The notes under the pieces were generated by a model. It worked only from the letters and a program-made list of their open reading frames with translations, ran no database searches and was not told where the DNA came from. From assembly GCF_036670015.1 (NCBI RefSeq), contig NZ_CP137637.1, positions 57,501 through 121,500 of the forward strand: 64,000 nt of DNA. Direction: 5' to 3'. This document shows positions 36,544 through 45,357 of this stretch, piece by piece. The position numbers were made by a program, and so were the translations under genes. The DNA comes from Niallia sp. XMNu-256. GTDB lineage: Bacteria; Bacillota; Bacilli; Bacillales; Cytobacillaceae. How positions within the stretch are numbered: the first letter of the stretch is position 1; each line of letters begins with the position of its first letter.

Positions 36544-36843
36544 CTACTTATTTATAGAGTTATTATTGCTCTCATCATGATTTTTTGAAGCTGTTTTGTC
36601 ATCGACTTCAGCTCCCTCTACAATCTGGTTACCAATAGCACCGCCTGAAACACCGCCTATTACAGTACCAATTAGTCCAAATTGAGCACCTATCATAGCA
36701 CCCGTAACGGCTCCATTAAGAGTTCCTGCTGCTGCTGCTTCACCAAAGTCACTCGCACCTTGATTAGCATTACTACCAGCTTGATTTTTGTCACTTTCTT
36801 CTACATTTCCACCAAAGTTATTGCGTTTGTTACTCTGATTCAT
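36544..36843 (-). CDS. Small glycine-zipper protein
   Basis: 99 residues. The centre, GAVTGAMIGAQFGLIGTVIGGVSGGAIG (about 44-71), is a hydrophobic glycine zipper that could span or associate with membranes. The N-terminus is Asn/Lys-rich and the tail is charged. GGAAGTG lies 5 nt before ATG. Similar proteins in Bacilli are bacteriocin-like or uncharacterised; function unknown. Confidence 0.5.
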   Translation of the reverse strand: MNQSNKRNNFGGNVEESDKNQAGSNANQGASDFGEAAAAGTLNGAVTGAMIGAQFGLIGTVIGGVSGGAIGNQIVEGAEVDDKTASKNHDESNNNSINK

Positions 36844-37280
36844 CTATTCACTTCCTTGTTTATTAATGGGGAATATGCTAATGATGAAAGCACACCATCC
36901 TAAACATATACTACCCAGCTGATGTAGTTTTACTCGCTATATGTTGGTTCAAGTTATGGTTGTCTTAACGGCAGCCATTTTTTCTTATTCAATGATTTTT
37001 AATATATCTTCTTCTGCTTACTTCGTTTAACTAATGAATTGTAATCCCCCTTATGAATGATTAATTTTAATTCTTTGTACAATATAAAAAGAAGCAAAAA
37101 CTTAAAAGTCTTCACTTCTTATGATAATAATTTATAAATCGGATAGAATGGCTTAAAAAAATATTTGTTGTAAATTTTGATTCTCATAACGCTAATATAT
37201 CAATGTTTTCTGCCCCTGGGAGGATTTACGAATCCAACTGTACGGATGTTCTGGTTATTCAAAACAGGCTTTTATATTTA
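36844..37280. other. Gap, no gene seen
   Basis: AT-rich. 37084-37120 holds an imperfect hairpin (AGAAGC...CTTCACTTCTT). No frame with a ribosome site was found. Confidence 0.4.
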
Positions 37281-38384
37281 CTATTCCGTAGGAGCAATTT
37301 TCTCGACTGAATCAAAACCCTTTGTTTTTCTAAAGTTCATATTATGTGGAAAGTTATTCATAGAGTTGGAACAATCAATGCTTTCAAAGTTTAACCTAGT
37401 TAAGATTTCTCGATCAATTTTAATAGAAAGAATTAACTTTTGTTCTTCGTGACCTGTTACGGTATTAAGCAGCTCGTCATACGCATGAATGATAACTGTT
37501 TTTAATGGGAGTAATGCGAATAAATCTCTAGCAATTCGAAGAATGCAGCTACAGACATAATCTTGTAGTAGTTCATAATATTGAGTTTTAGTCATTTGCT
37601 TAATTGATAGTTTACCTGTTTTCGTTAATTTCTTTTCCTCTTTAGGTATGACTTTTTCAGAATGAACTTCGAATGCGATTTCCATAAATGATGGGTCGTC
37701 TGTTGAAAACTCAAAACCACTACCAAATTCACTTAAGTCATCTAATGGGTTCATTTCTTCAATAACTTTGAAATAAGTATCGATATCACCAACTAGCACA
37801 TTTTTTGCTAACTCTACAAGTTCCTCCCATTCTTTATATTTTTTTTCGTCTTCAACTTTAGCTTGCTCAATTTGCTTTGATAATCGATCATAAGCTTGCT
37901 CTTCTCTTTTAAATAACCATTCAAAAAATTTTGGCTTGTAATTTTCATAGTCTCTTATTGCCCTTTTTTGATTTAAACCAACCTCTTCAAGTTGATGGGG
38001 AGGTTGACTATTTATAATTTTTTTCCAGTCTACTTCATCATCGCACTCTTGATGGATTGATTTAACTAATTCACATTGATTTTCAAATATTTTAACTTCA
38101 TATTTTGCACGTTCTTTTTCCTGTTCTTTTAATATCATTTTTTCTTGAGTCTTCAAACTTTGACGAGTTTGATAGGCTTTTGTTTTATAGGATCTGCCAG
38201 ATGAGTTTGATGAAACATATGAAAGACCTGTTCCTGGAATACCTACACTTGTAGTTCGTCTGCCATTACTATTAATGCTGTAACGTAGACCTTTCCCTCC
38301 AAAACTAAGACCAGTACTTTTGTTACTGACATTTAGACGAATCCCAGGGGCAATTTTAAAGCTTTTTCGGAAACGTAATCCCAT
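37281..38384 (-). CDS. DUF4236-domain protein
   Basis: 367 residues. The N-terminus MGLRFRKSFKIAPGIRLNVS...STGLSFGGKGLRYSIN...VGIPGTGLSY is the DUF4236 domain, found at the start of many bacterial and phage proteins with varied tails. The rest is charged and helical (coiled coil about 80-200), followed by an alpha/beta part with no recognised motif. Function unknown; DUF4236 is thought to be an accessory domain. Confidence 0.75.
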   Translation of the reverse strand: MGLRFRKSFKIAPGIRLNVSNKSTGLSFGGKGLRYSINSNGRRTTSVGIPGTGLSYVSSNSSGRSYKTKAYQTRQSLKTQEKMILKEQEKERAKYEVKIFENQCELVKSIHQECDDEVDWKKIINSQPPHQLEEVGLNQKRAIRDYENYKPKFFEWLFKREEQAYDRLSKQIEQAKVEDEKKYKEWEELVELAKNVLVGDIDTYFKVIEEMNPLDDLSEFGSGFEFSTDDPSFMEIAFEVHSEKVIPKEEKKLTKTGKLSIKQMTKTQYYELLQDYVCSCILRIARDLFALLPLKTVIIHAYDELLNTVTGHEEQKLILSIKIDREILTRLNFESIDCSNSMNNFPHNMNFRKTKGFDSVEKIAPTE

Positions 38385-38551
38385 TTTAACCCATCCCTTT
38401 TTGGTAATTTTTAATCATAAATATATCTTTACATTACTATTATAGGATGTTTGGTCAAATTTTTTATAATAAAAATGGTAACTTAGACATATTTTTACAA
38501 ATATAGTATTCTAGAAATATTAGAAAAAATTTATATAAGGGGGAAGAAAGT

Positions 38552-39640
38552 ATGAGAAAACGTTTCATATCTTTAAGTAGTACTCTTTGCTGTTTAGTTC
38601 TTCTACTAATGCCATTATCAGCAAATGCCCACTCAGGTAGAACAGATAGTAGTGGGGGACACAATTGCTCAGATAAATCCATAGCTAAAGGTCTTTGCAC
38701 AGGATATCATTATCATAATGGAGGAAGTGAGAGTAGCGGTGGAAGTAGTTCAGATACGTCTAGCAGCGGAAATACAACGCCATCAACTCCTACAGTTGCA
38801 CCTGAACCTAAACCTAAACCTAAGCCAGTAATAGATGAAAAACAAGTACAGGCTGATCAACATTATAAAACTGCAAATGAACTATTTAACAATGGTGATT
38901 ACCAAGGAACTATAAATGAATTAGAAAAGATTTATGAGTTAGGGAAAAATGGTAGTCAAACAGATTCTCTCGTTCAAAACTCTCTGAACAGAATCTATGG
39001 ATTAGCAGAAACTGCAGTTAGCGAGAAAGATTATACAACAGCAAAGAAACATTTATCATATATCCAAAATTACAATCGTTCCAGTGAACAAATTAAACAA
39101 ACCGCTAATACATTGTTGAAACAAATCAATATTAATGAGAAAGTTGGAGACCTAGTATCTAAGGCTACCATTGCTAAAAATGAAAATGATTATGAACAAA
39201 CCTTAAAATTTATCCAAGAAGCACAGGAAGTTAAAGATTCAGAAGAGGTAAAAAATTTGTACAATGAGACTATTGAGTCATTAACTAATGATGCAAAAAC
39301 AGCTTACCAGAAAAAAGAATATAAAAAGGCAAAGAGTTTTTACAATTTATTGGTTAGTGTCACATCAACCCCAGAATTAAAGGCTCAGTACCAAACCATG
39401 ATACAGCAAATACAAGATGAGCAGTTACTTCAAGAAAGTTTTGGAATTGAAGTTACAGATTCTGAAGGAAATTCTCTCTTTAATCATTTAATGCAGGAAG
39501 AAAATGAAACACCATATAGTGAGAATGTAGTGCATAAACTTAAATCTTCTTTAGTAGAAGAGGCAGAAGATGTGATGAATTTTATTTTTAATATTAATAT
39601 TAAACAATTGTTTAAAGGAGGTCAGAAAGATGCAGCCTGA
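38552..39640 (+). CDS. Secreted YHYH-domain protein with TPR-like repeats
   Basis: 362 residues: signal peptide (cut near ANAHS, about residue 26), then a short YHYH module (HSGRTDSSGGHNCS...GYHYHNGG) with His and Cys. A Ser/Gly/Pro-Lys linker (about 60-95) and about 230 residues of tetratricopeptide-like helices follow. The YHYH module may bind metal. GGGGGAAG lies before the ATG. It overlaps the next membrane-protein gene by 11 nt, so the pair is co-expressed. Likely cell-surface; exact role unknown. Confidence 0.7.
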   Translation: MRKRFISLSSTLCCLVLLLMPLSANAHSGRTDSSGGHNCSDKSIAKGLCTGYHYHNGGSESSGGSSSDTSSSGNTTPSTPTVAPEPKPKPKPVIDEKQVQADQHYKTANELFNNGDYQGTINELEKIYELGKNGSQTDSLVQNSLNRIYGLAETAVSEKDYTTAKKHLSYIQNYNRSSEQIKQTANTLLKQININEKVGDLVSKATIAKNENDYEQTLKFIQEAQEVKDSEEVKNLYNETIESLTNDAKTAYQKKEYKKAKSFYNLLVSVTSTPELKAQYQTMIQQIQDEQLLQESFGIEVTDSEGNSLFNHLMQEENETPYSENVVHKLKSSLVEEAEDVMNFIFNINIKQLFKGGQKDAA

Positions 39641-40253
39641 GACAAACTTAAAACGTAGAACTCCAATTTTTCAGAAGGCTTGGTTTATGTGGTTCTGTTT
39701 AATTATTTTTCCTCCTATCGGTATTGTTCTTTTGTGGAGGCAAGGTAGATTTACAAAAGTCATACGTACTGTAGTAACTCTAATAGCTACTGCCTATTTT
39801 GTCTTTCCGATTATGGCTGTTATGACGACTACTCAACCACTGTATAATAACCAAAATGAATTCTTAGGGGCTTTCGATAAAGAAGTTAAAGAGTTAAAGT
39901 TGAATTATGCTTTAGAGAACCTAAAGGAAGAAGAGGAAACTATTACTGCGATGTTAGATGAGGATATTACCTTAATTGAAAATATTGATGAGAATGGTGG
40001 GGTACATGAGTTAATAATGGTAGGACAGGGGGAAGGAACGGATATCGTTCTCTCTATGGGAATGTTAATTGGTATGACTAATCCCGATCTTAATCAAGAA
40101 GAAGTAGGGCAAGTATTGAAAGATTTACGTTTGTTTGATGAGGATTATCAATATCAAAAGAATGAAACAACAGTAGAGAAAAATACAATTCGTTATAACT
40201 TAAAATACGATCAATCTGCTGGTGTAATCTTTAGTGTGTCAAAAGTAAATTAA
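39630..40253 (+). CDS. Membrane protein, partner of YHYH protein
   Basis: 207 residues with two hydrophobic spans at about 19-37 and 48-66 (AWFMWFCLIIFPPIGIVLLW; VVTLIATAYFVFPIMAV), followed by an external acidic domain. AAAGGAGGTCAGAAAG precedes the ATG, which lies inside the end of the YHYH gene. It is probably an anchor or sensor acting with the YHYH protein. Function unknown. Confidence 0.55.
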   Translation: MQPETNLKRRTPIFQKAWFMWFCLIIFPPIGIVLLWRQGRFTKVIRTVVTLIATAYFVFPIMAVMTTTQPLYNNQNEFLGAFDKEVKELKLNYALENLKEEEETITAMLDEDITLIENIDENGGVHELIMVGQGEGTDIVLSMGMLIGMTNPDLNQEEVGQVLKDLRLFDEDYQYQKNETTVEKNTIRYNLKYDQSAGVIFSVSKVN

Positions 40254-40258
40254 TATAT

Positions 40259-40281
40259 AACAACCTCATTTTGAGGTTGTT
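40259..40281 (+). terminator. Terminator of the YHYH operon
   Basis: Perfect stem AACAACCTCA / TGAGGTTGTT with a 3-nt loop, followed by TATATTTTATA. Confidence 0.8.
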
Positions 40282-40305
40282 TATATTTTATATTTTTTCA
40301 TTTTC

Positions 40306-40500
40306 ATGGACGCTAGAATGGGATTAGGACCTTACATCATTGGCATGATTGTTCGATATACTGATTTTCGGGGAATGTATTTAAGCTTAGCTTCTGTCGT
40401 CTTTTTATCGATTCTTTTGTATTATTTTATTCTATCAATTGTATTGAGATCTGCCAGCGGTCTCATTATCCTGGCTAACATCTTATTTATTTGCGTTTGA
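40306..40500 (+). pseudogene. MFS transporter C-terminal remnant
   Basis: The frame reads GLGPYIIGMIVRYTDFRGMY, then a hydrophobic span LASVVFLSILLYYF. This looks like the last helix pair of a major facilitator drug-efflux protein. The first 350 residues expected are absent, and the end runs on into unrelated sequence. Confidence 0.55.
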
Positions 40501-40868
40501 AGCCAAGTTTCTCTCTATCTATAACCTAATTAAAATAGACCATTCAGATATATATTCTGGATGAACTTATAATACGAAGGACGCGATTGTTACACAAATC
40601 ATCAATTTTAACGACAGCGCGCATGTTTTATAGATTACAAGATTAAGAGAGGTAAAGTTTGCTAACCGTAGGGAGGTAGCACATTTCATTTTATTATAAC
40701 TAAGCTCTATTAAAATTGTTGGTTTTCTTGTTAATAACGGGTGCTTCACTTAAATAAGAGGGCTTGCTGATGCATCCCTTTTCTTATTGAACTGCTCGTA
40801 GTTCAATTTATATTTATTAAATGAATTATCCAACTCTTGTCGAAATATTTATAGTAGGAGGTGATTAT
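40501..40868. other. Gap, no gene seen
   Basis: Contains AACGGGTGCTTC at 40735-40746 (repeat family). Before the next gene lies a strong GTAGGAGGTG ribosome site at 40855-40864. Confidence 0.4.
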
Positions 40869-41465
40869 ATGGAATTACGTGATCGATTGAAACCATATTA
40901 TGATGCTTTAGTTAAAGGTATAGAAGCTGAAAATTGGTATTTATCGTTGATGGCTGCATTAACATTACCAGACATTTGTACTTCGTTGGAGGGTAAAAGA
41001 AAGCCAGATGATTATGTTGAATGGTTTGATAACTACGTTAAGCAATATAAGATAACAATATATCGTAGTGAGAACGACCAAGTTACTACTCTTCCAAATG
41101 GTGGGACAATGACAAAAAGGAAAAAACCTTTTACTCCAATAGAGGTAGAAACACCACATGTGTTTTTAACTGGTGTAATTGCTTATGCTTTACGTTGTGC
41201 TTTTCTACATAATGGTGATGGAGAAGTTGCAAATCAACGGATTACTAAACATCCGAATAATCAAAATTTTTTGTTAGGTATTAAGAAGGTTAAGTTTCTT
41301 GCAAAACCAACAAATTTAGCGATTGAACAAACAGATAGTACAGTTCTTTTAAATCCTAAAATTTATTGCCAGGCCATTTTAGAAGGCATTGATAAATGGA
41401 TCATTGATAATGAGTATAATCAAAAGGTTTTAGATAATACTGAAGAACTTATAATCTTCGAATGA
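40869..41465 (+). CDS. Uncharacterised protein, possibly HEPN-like
   Basis: 198 residues starting at the ATG behind GTAGGAGGTG. No known family is certain. ALRCAFLHNGDG near residues 107-118 contains R-x4-H, the spacing of HEPN RNase active sites, in a helical context. HEPN proteins are often in toxin and defence loci, and it lies upstream of the restriction genes. The motif alone is weak evidence; it could also be an unrelated cytosolic protein. Confidence 0.4.
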   Translation: MELRDRLKPYYDALVKGIEAENWYLSLMAALTLPDICTSLEGKRKPDDYVEWFDNYVKQYKITIYRSENDQVTTLPNGGTMTKRKKPFTPIEVETPHVFLTGVIAYALRCAFLHNGDGEVANQRITKHPNNQNFLLGIKKVKFLAKPTNLAIEQTDSTVLLNPKIYCQAILEGIDKWIIDNEYNQKVLDNTEELIIFE

Positions 41466-41577
41466 TTGTTAATCTATTTTTGGTATAGCTACACATTTTG
41501 GACATTCAAATTAGGGAAAAATGCCCTTGTTCAACAATCGGGTGCTATCCTGCATAAAAAGGATATGCACCAATTTT

Positions 41578-41889
41578 TCATTTTAGGGCCATTACCTTTA
41601 ATATTTTAGCTTGTAAAAATAGAAATAATTTTTCTACAAGCTTTTTTTGATTATATCGTATAAATTCCTCTAAAAGATAATAAAATACTGCACTAATGGT
41701 TCCGTATATTATAAATTCTTTAGGGGATTGCAATGAGAAAATAAGCATAGCAAGGCAATATATAATAGATTTTATTACTAGAAGATTAATTGTTAAGAAA
41801 CCACTTTTGCTTATAATTTCAGAAATTAATGATGATAATGAACCATACATAAAAACAAATAGAAATGCATAAGAAGCCACAAATAACAA
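41578..41889 (-). pseudogene. Hydrophobic membrane protein, probably 5'-truncated
   Basis: 103 residues from TTG with several hydrophobic spans. The coding pattern continues upstream in frame to about 42009 (as KGFVETKTYLLRNFITYIII) without an ATG, GTG or TTG start that has a ribosome site. The gene is therefore either a remnant or starts at an unusual codon. Function unknown. Confidence 0.35.
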
Positions 41890-42118
41890 TGTATAAAATG
41901 TTTCGGAATATTCATTAATAAATCGAGGTGCTATAAAAATAGTTGTAAATATTGAAATAATAATATAAGTTATAAAATTCCTTAATAAGTATGTTTTCGT
42001 TTCAACAAAACCTTTTTAATCTATTTTAATAAAGGAAATAGTAAATTAATCTAAATTTGTAGGAATTTTAAAAATAATGTCGTAATCATAATATATTAAA
42101 AGTAAAAAGGAGAAAATC

Positions 42119-42853
42119 ATGCTAAGTTTTTTTAAATCCAAAAAGGTAAATACTAAAAGTGAAGAAAATACTAAAAATGAAGAAGATACTAAAAGTGAGG
42201 AACATCTTCAAAATTATAAAAACATTTTATTCGTTGCTACTACAATATTAGAAAGTGATAACCCTCACCGTATATACGACCTTATTTATTCTTTAGGAAA
42301 ACCGTACCAATTTGAAGTAATAAATATGTGTATTAAAGGAAAGCCTTTATCAAGAGATTCGGCTTTTTGTATTGAACATCTATTTTTCAAAAATGGCAAT
42401 AAGCATTTTCAATTTAAAAAAACAGATGAAACAGGCAATTCTATAAATTATACTAGCTGCAAGAAAAAGACTACAATTCATCCCTCAGACTCTCTTATAT
42501 TTGCTTTTCCTTGGAAAACAAGTCGCTTATTGGACGCGTTTAATAATATCGGTGAAAAGGTAGGAGATAAATGGAAACAGGACCCTTTGAATCATAAAGT
42601 TGTTCTTATTCACCCTTTGAATATTGGATATGTAGACAATGGAAACCATTCAACTGTAATGAATATTATTAATAATGAAGCGCCTATGTATGTTACGGCT
42701 GAATTAAATCTAGCACCTATTTATGAAGAATTATATACTGATGGACAATACTTTAGGAGAATAAAAGATAAGCAAGAAGTAGATAAAGTTGCATCTGTTG
42801 AGTTTGCTGCAATTTTTGAAATTGGGAAACTCATTTTAAGGAATAAAGTCTAA
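42119..42853 (+). CDS. Uncharacterised protein (DUF6710-like, tentative)
   Basis: 244 residues with a repetitive charged N-terminus (TKSEEN/TKNEED/TKSEEH, residues 12-31), then an alpha/beta domain with SDNPHRIYDLIYSLGKPYQFEVINMC, HPSDSLIFAFPWKTSRL and HPLNIGYVDNGNHS. This resembles a family I only partly remember (DUF6710), so treat the label as tentative. Strong AAAAAGGAGA site. It lies in the defence-type region. Its own terminator is at 42921-42957. Confidence 0.45.
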   Translation: MLSFFKSKKVNTKSEENTKNEEDTKSEEHLQNYKNILFVATTILESDNPHRIYDLIYSLGKPYQFEVINMCIKGKPLSRDSAFCIEHLFFKNGNKHFQFKKTDETGNSINYTSCKKKTTIHPSDSLIFAFPWKTSRLLDAFNNIGEKVGDKWKQDPLNHKVVLIHPLNIGYVDNGNHSTVMNIINNEAPMYVTAELNLAPIYEELYTDGQYFRRIKDKQEVDKVASVEFAAIFEIGKLILRNKV

Positions 42854-42920
42854 ACTTAGTAAAGCCATCAAATTTTTTGGCATAGAGTGTTTCTCAAAAA
42901 CAATATTAATATTCTTATAT

Positions 42921-42957
42921 AGCCGATTGATTTTATTAATAAATCAGTCGGTTTTTT
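42921..42957 (+). terminator. Terminator of the 42119 gene
   Basis: Stem CCGATTGATTT / AAATCAGTCGG at 42923-42933 and 42941-42951, with six T after it. Confidence 0.8.
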
Positions 42958-43651
42958 AGTACCATGAAAGTAAAGGGGTGAACCTACCTTTGAACGAATC
43001 TTTGCTTCAGAATTAGCCCCATCGTTTGCGAAAAAGATTGAATATAGAAGTACCTTAATATAGTATTATAGGTAATAATAACCGTGGGTGAATATTCGGA
43101 ATGTATTGAGTTGATATTGGAATAGTTCATTAGAAAGAGAGTAAATATGCATGAATTTTAACCATATTGAAACTAAAACCGTCTAGTATGGGATTTAATA
43201 TTTTAATTATAGGAAAGGTTTTCAGAAAAAAATTAATTTTAGTTTTAGTTTAACAATTAAGTGAATTGATATGAAAATTAAATAAATACCCGTTATTAAA
43301 TAAGTGCCAGTCAATTGAAACAGCCTTTGATCTTCAACAATCGGGCGCGATTGTCGAGCAACACAGGTAGAAAATGATCAACCTTTTTTATAATCGAAAC
43401 TTAAATCTGCTGGATAAGAATCCTTTTTGATTATTTTTTTTCAAAAGGGATTCTTTTTATTTAATAGACACCCTAATCATACACTCGAAACCTAGTCTTA
43501 ATAATAATGATTAGGTGATTGTTTAAGGTGTACCCTAAATAGACATTAAAGGAAAAATATAAAACAATGGATCTCTTTATGAATCTGGGAAAATTGCAGG
43601 ATAATTTCTCCTATTGTCGAAATTTTATATAGTATAAAAGGGGGAGAAACT
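42958..43651. other. Gap with hairpin and repeat motif
   Basis: No gene seen. 43335-43358 carries CAACAATCGGGCGCGATTG, member of a short palindromic repeat family. A stem with T-run at 43416-43459 (AAGAATCCTTTTTGA / TCAAAAGGGATTCTT) is terminator-like. Confidence 0.45.
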
Positions 43652-44560
43652 TTGGCAAGGGCTATTAGATTTGATTATTTTAAGGTTTATGCAAGTCAAT
43701 ATAATGAGCAAGAAGAAATAATGGATGAAAGAGTTTGTGATTTGACTAATGTTTTAACACAAGCCCAGGCAATTCCTACAAGAGAAAGAGTATATAGAGT
43801 TGGAAATGACCAAGCCAGATTACAAGATATTCAACAGAAAAATAATAAATGGGAAATGCACTTTGTTCGAATAAGAAAAGATGGATTCCCAATCAAAACA
43901 AATGATGATGGAACCTTTGGTTTCTTTGACGATTTAGGCGAGGATGAGGGCTTTGGTGAGGAAGTTTCTGTACTATATGATCCAACTAATTGCGTAATAA
44001 TGATACGGAGAAATATGCACAGTTTATCACCATCTGCAATAGCAAATTATTTTACTGATGTTGTAAATGACCCTAGTTTTACAGTTTTCTTTAAACCATT
44101 AGTTCACCCTAGAGCAATGGAGCTTTTAAAAAAAGACCACTTGATAAGAGGTGCTGAAGTTTCTATTGCAGATGTAAAGAATGCCTTACCTACAACAAAA
44201 AGGTCACTTGGTCAAATCATTAGTGGGGCAAATGATTTGAATGAATCGGTTGGGGTAACCTTCAAAATAAGTATTCAACCAAAGGGCTCTAAGAAAAATA
44301 GTCGTTTACCAGTTTACGAAGAACTTGAGGATATGGCAAGTGACCCTAATGTTAGTAAAATTGAAGTTCGAAAAAAGGCTAATGAAAATGCTAAGGTGGA
44401 AACAGTTGATTTAATTCAGCATAGACTATATGATTTCCATAATTTCTCTGGAAATGACATAAGTCCTGAATCGAGAAATATATTACATACTACGGTTGTA
44501 AATAGAATGCAAATACTTTACAGAACAAGGATAGATGATATAAATAATACCTACGTGTAA
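43652..44560 (+). CDS. Soluble protein of two-gene cassette (DUF6731-like, tentative)
   Basis: 302 residues from TTG, with GGGGGA 5 nt upstream. It reads like a beta-rich soluble protein: RAIRFDYFKVYA, KWEMHFVRIRKDGFPI, GFFDDLGEDEGFGEEVSVLYD, VIMIRRNMHSLSP. From memory this resembles the DUF6731 family, which occurs near restriction genes; treat as tentative. It sits 21 nt before a small membrane-protein gene, in one transcription unit, upstream of hsdM. Possible sensor of a defence pair. Confidence 0.5.
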   Translation: MARAIRFDYFKVYASQYNEQEEIMDERVCDLTNVLTQAQAIPTRERVYRVGNDQARLQDIQQKNNKWEMHFVRIRKDGFPIKTNDDGTFGFFDDLGEDEGFGEEVSVLYDPTNCVIMIRRNMHSLSPSAIANYFTDVVNDPSFTVFFKPLVHPRAMELLKKDHLIRGAEVSIADVKNALPTTKRSLGQIISGANDLNESVGVTFKISIQPKGSKKNSRLPVYEELEDMASDPNVSKIEVRKKANENAKVETVDLIQHRLYDFHNFSGNDISPESRNILHTTVVNRMQILYRTRIDDINNTYV

Positions 44561-44581
44561 GTACGTGTAAGGAGGAAACCA

Positions 44582-45097
44582 ATGGCAAAACTATGGGAAA
44601 GTTGTTATCCATATGTGTTTGCAATTATCTTTGGGGTAATGGTTTACTTTTTCGGGTGGGAAATTTCTGATGTTAATAAATTTGACCTTATACTTAATGC
44701 TACGGTTACGTTAAGTTCCATTATTATAGCGTTTCTAGGAACCATGATTTCAATTCTTTTAACGTTAACTAATGCAAAGGTAATGCAGAGAATAAGGGAT
44801 AACGGTGCCCATAACACCTTAACTGCATATATTTCACAAGCAATAGTAGCAGGGTTGATTTTAGTAATTTATTCAATGACCTTATTTATGTTTATGGATT
44901 ATGAGGGAAAGTATGCAAACATCTTACTAATTGCATTTGTGTTACTCATCACCTTCTTATTCTTCTCTTCCTATAGAATAATGTATGTTATTTCTAACAT
45001 ATTGAAATCGGTATTAAATGAGCAGAGACAAGGGGAACAGGAGAGTTCACCGGTATTTAGACCTTCAATAAATAGAGATAGTCATAACCAAGATTAA
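44582..45097 (+). CDS. Membrane protein of two-gene cassette
   Basis: 171 residues with four hydrophobic spans at about 9-28, 40-62, 82-104 and 112-135, and a hydrophilic tail. AAGGAGGAAACC precedes the ATG. It is co-transcribed with the gene ending 21 nt upstream. Pairing of a soluble protein with a small membrane protein next to a restriction system recalls abortive-infection pairs, where the membrane subunit is the effector. That function is inference. Confidence 0.5.
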   Translation: MAKLWESCYPYVFAIIFGVMVYFFGWEISDVNKFDLILNATVTLSSIIIAFLGTMISILLTLTNAKVMQRIRDNGAHNTLTAYISQAIVAGLILVIYSMTLFMFMDYEGKYANILLIAFVLLITFLFFSSYRIMYVISNILKSVLNEQRQGEQESSPVFRPSINRDSHNQD

Positions 45098-45167
45098 TCC
45101 TGTTTTGGGTATACTGCTCTTTTCTTTTAAAAACATCTAAATTTTTATCTCAGATTTATCAAAAATT

Positions 45168-45227
45168 AGCACCTATACTTTTGGGGATGACTGTTTGCAG
45201 GTTACCCAAAAGTATAGGTGCTTTTTT
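45168..45227 (+). terminator. Terminator upstream of hsd operon
   Basis: Perfect 18-bp stem AGCACCTATACTTTTGGG (45168-45185) / 45205-45222, followed by T6. The outer stem AGCACCTAT resembles that of the hairpin behind the operon at 52186-52238. Confidence 0.9.
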
Positions 45228-45357
45228 ACCCATGAAATACAATCATTTATGTAAAAATAATGGTAATAACCTCCTGGAATCTCAAAAGTGACCAATGATA
45301 TGATACTATTAAACTAAGTATTTATGTATAAATGGTATATAAACTGGAGGAACAAAC

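Noticed and set aside
37177..37452. Open frame on + strand over the DUF4236 gene end
   Set aside because: Lies mostly antisense to the DUF4236 coding region with no ribosome site.
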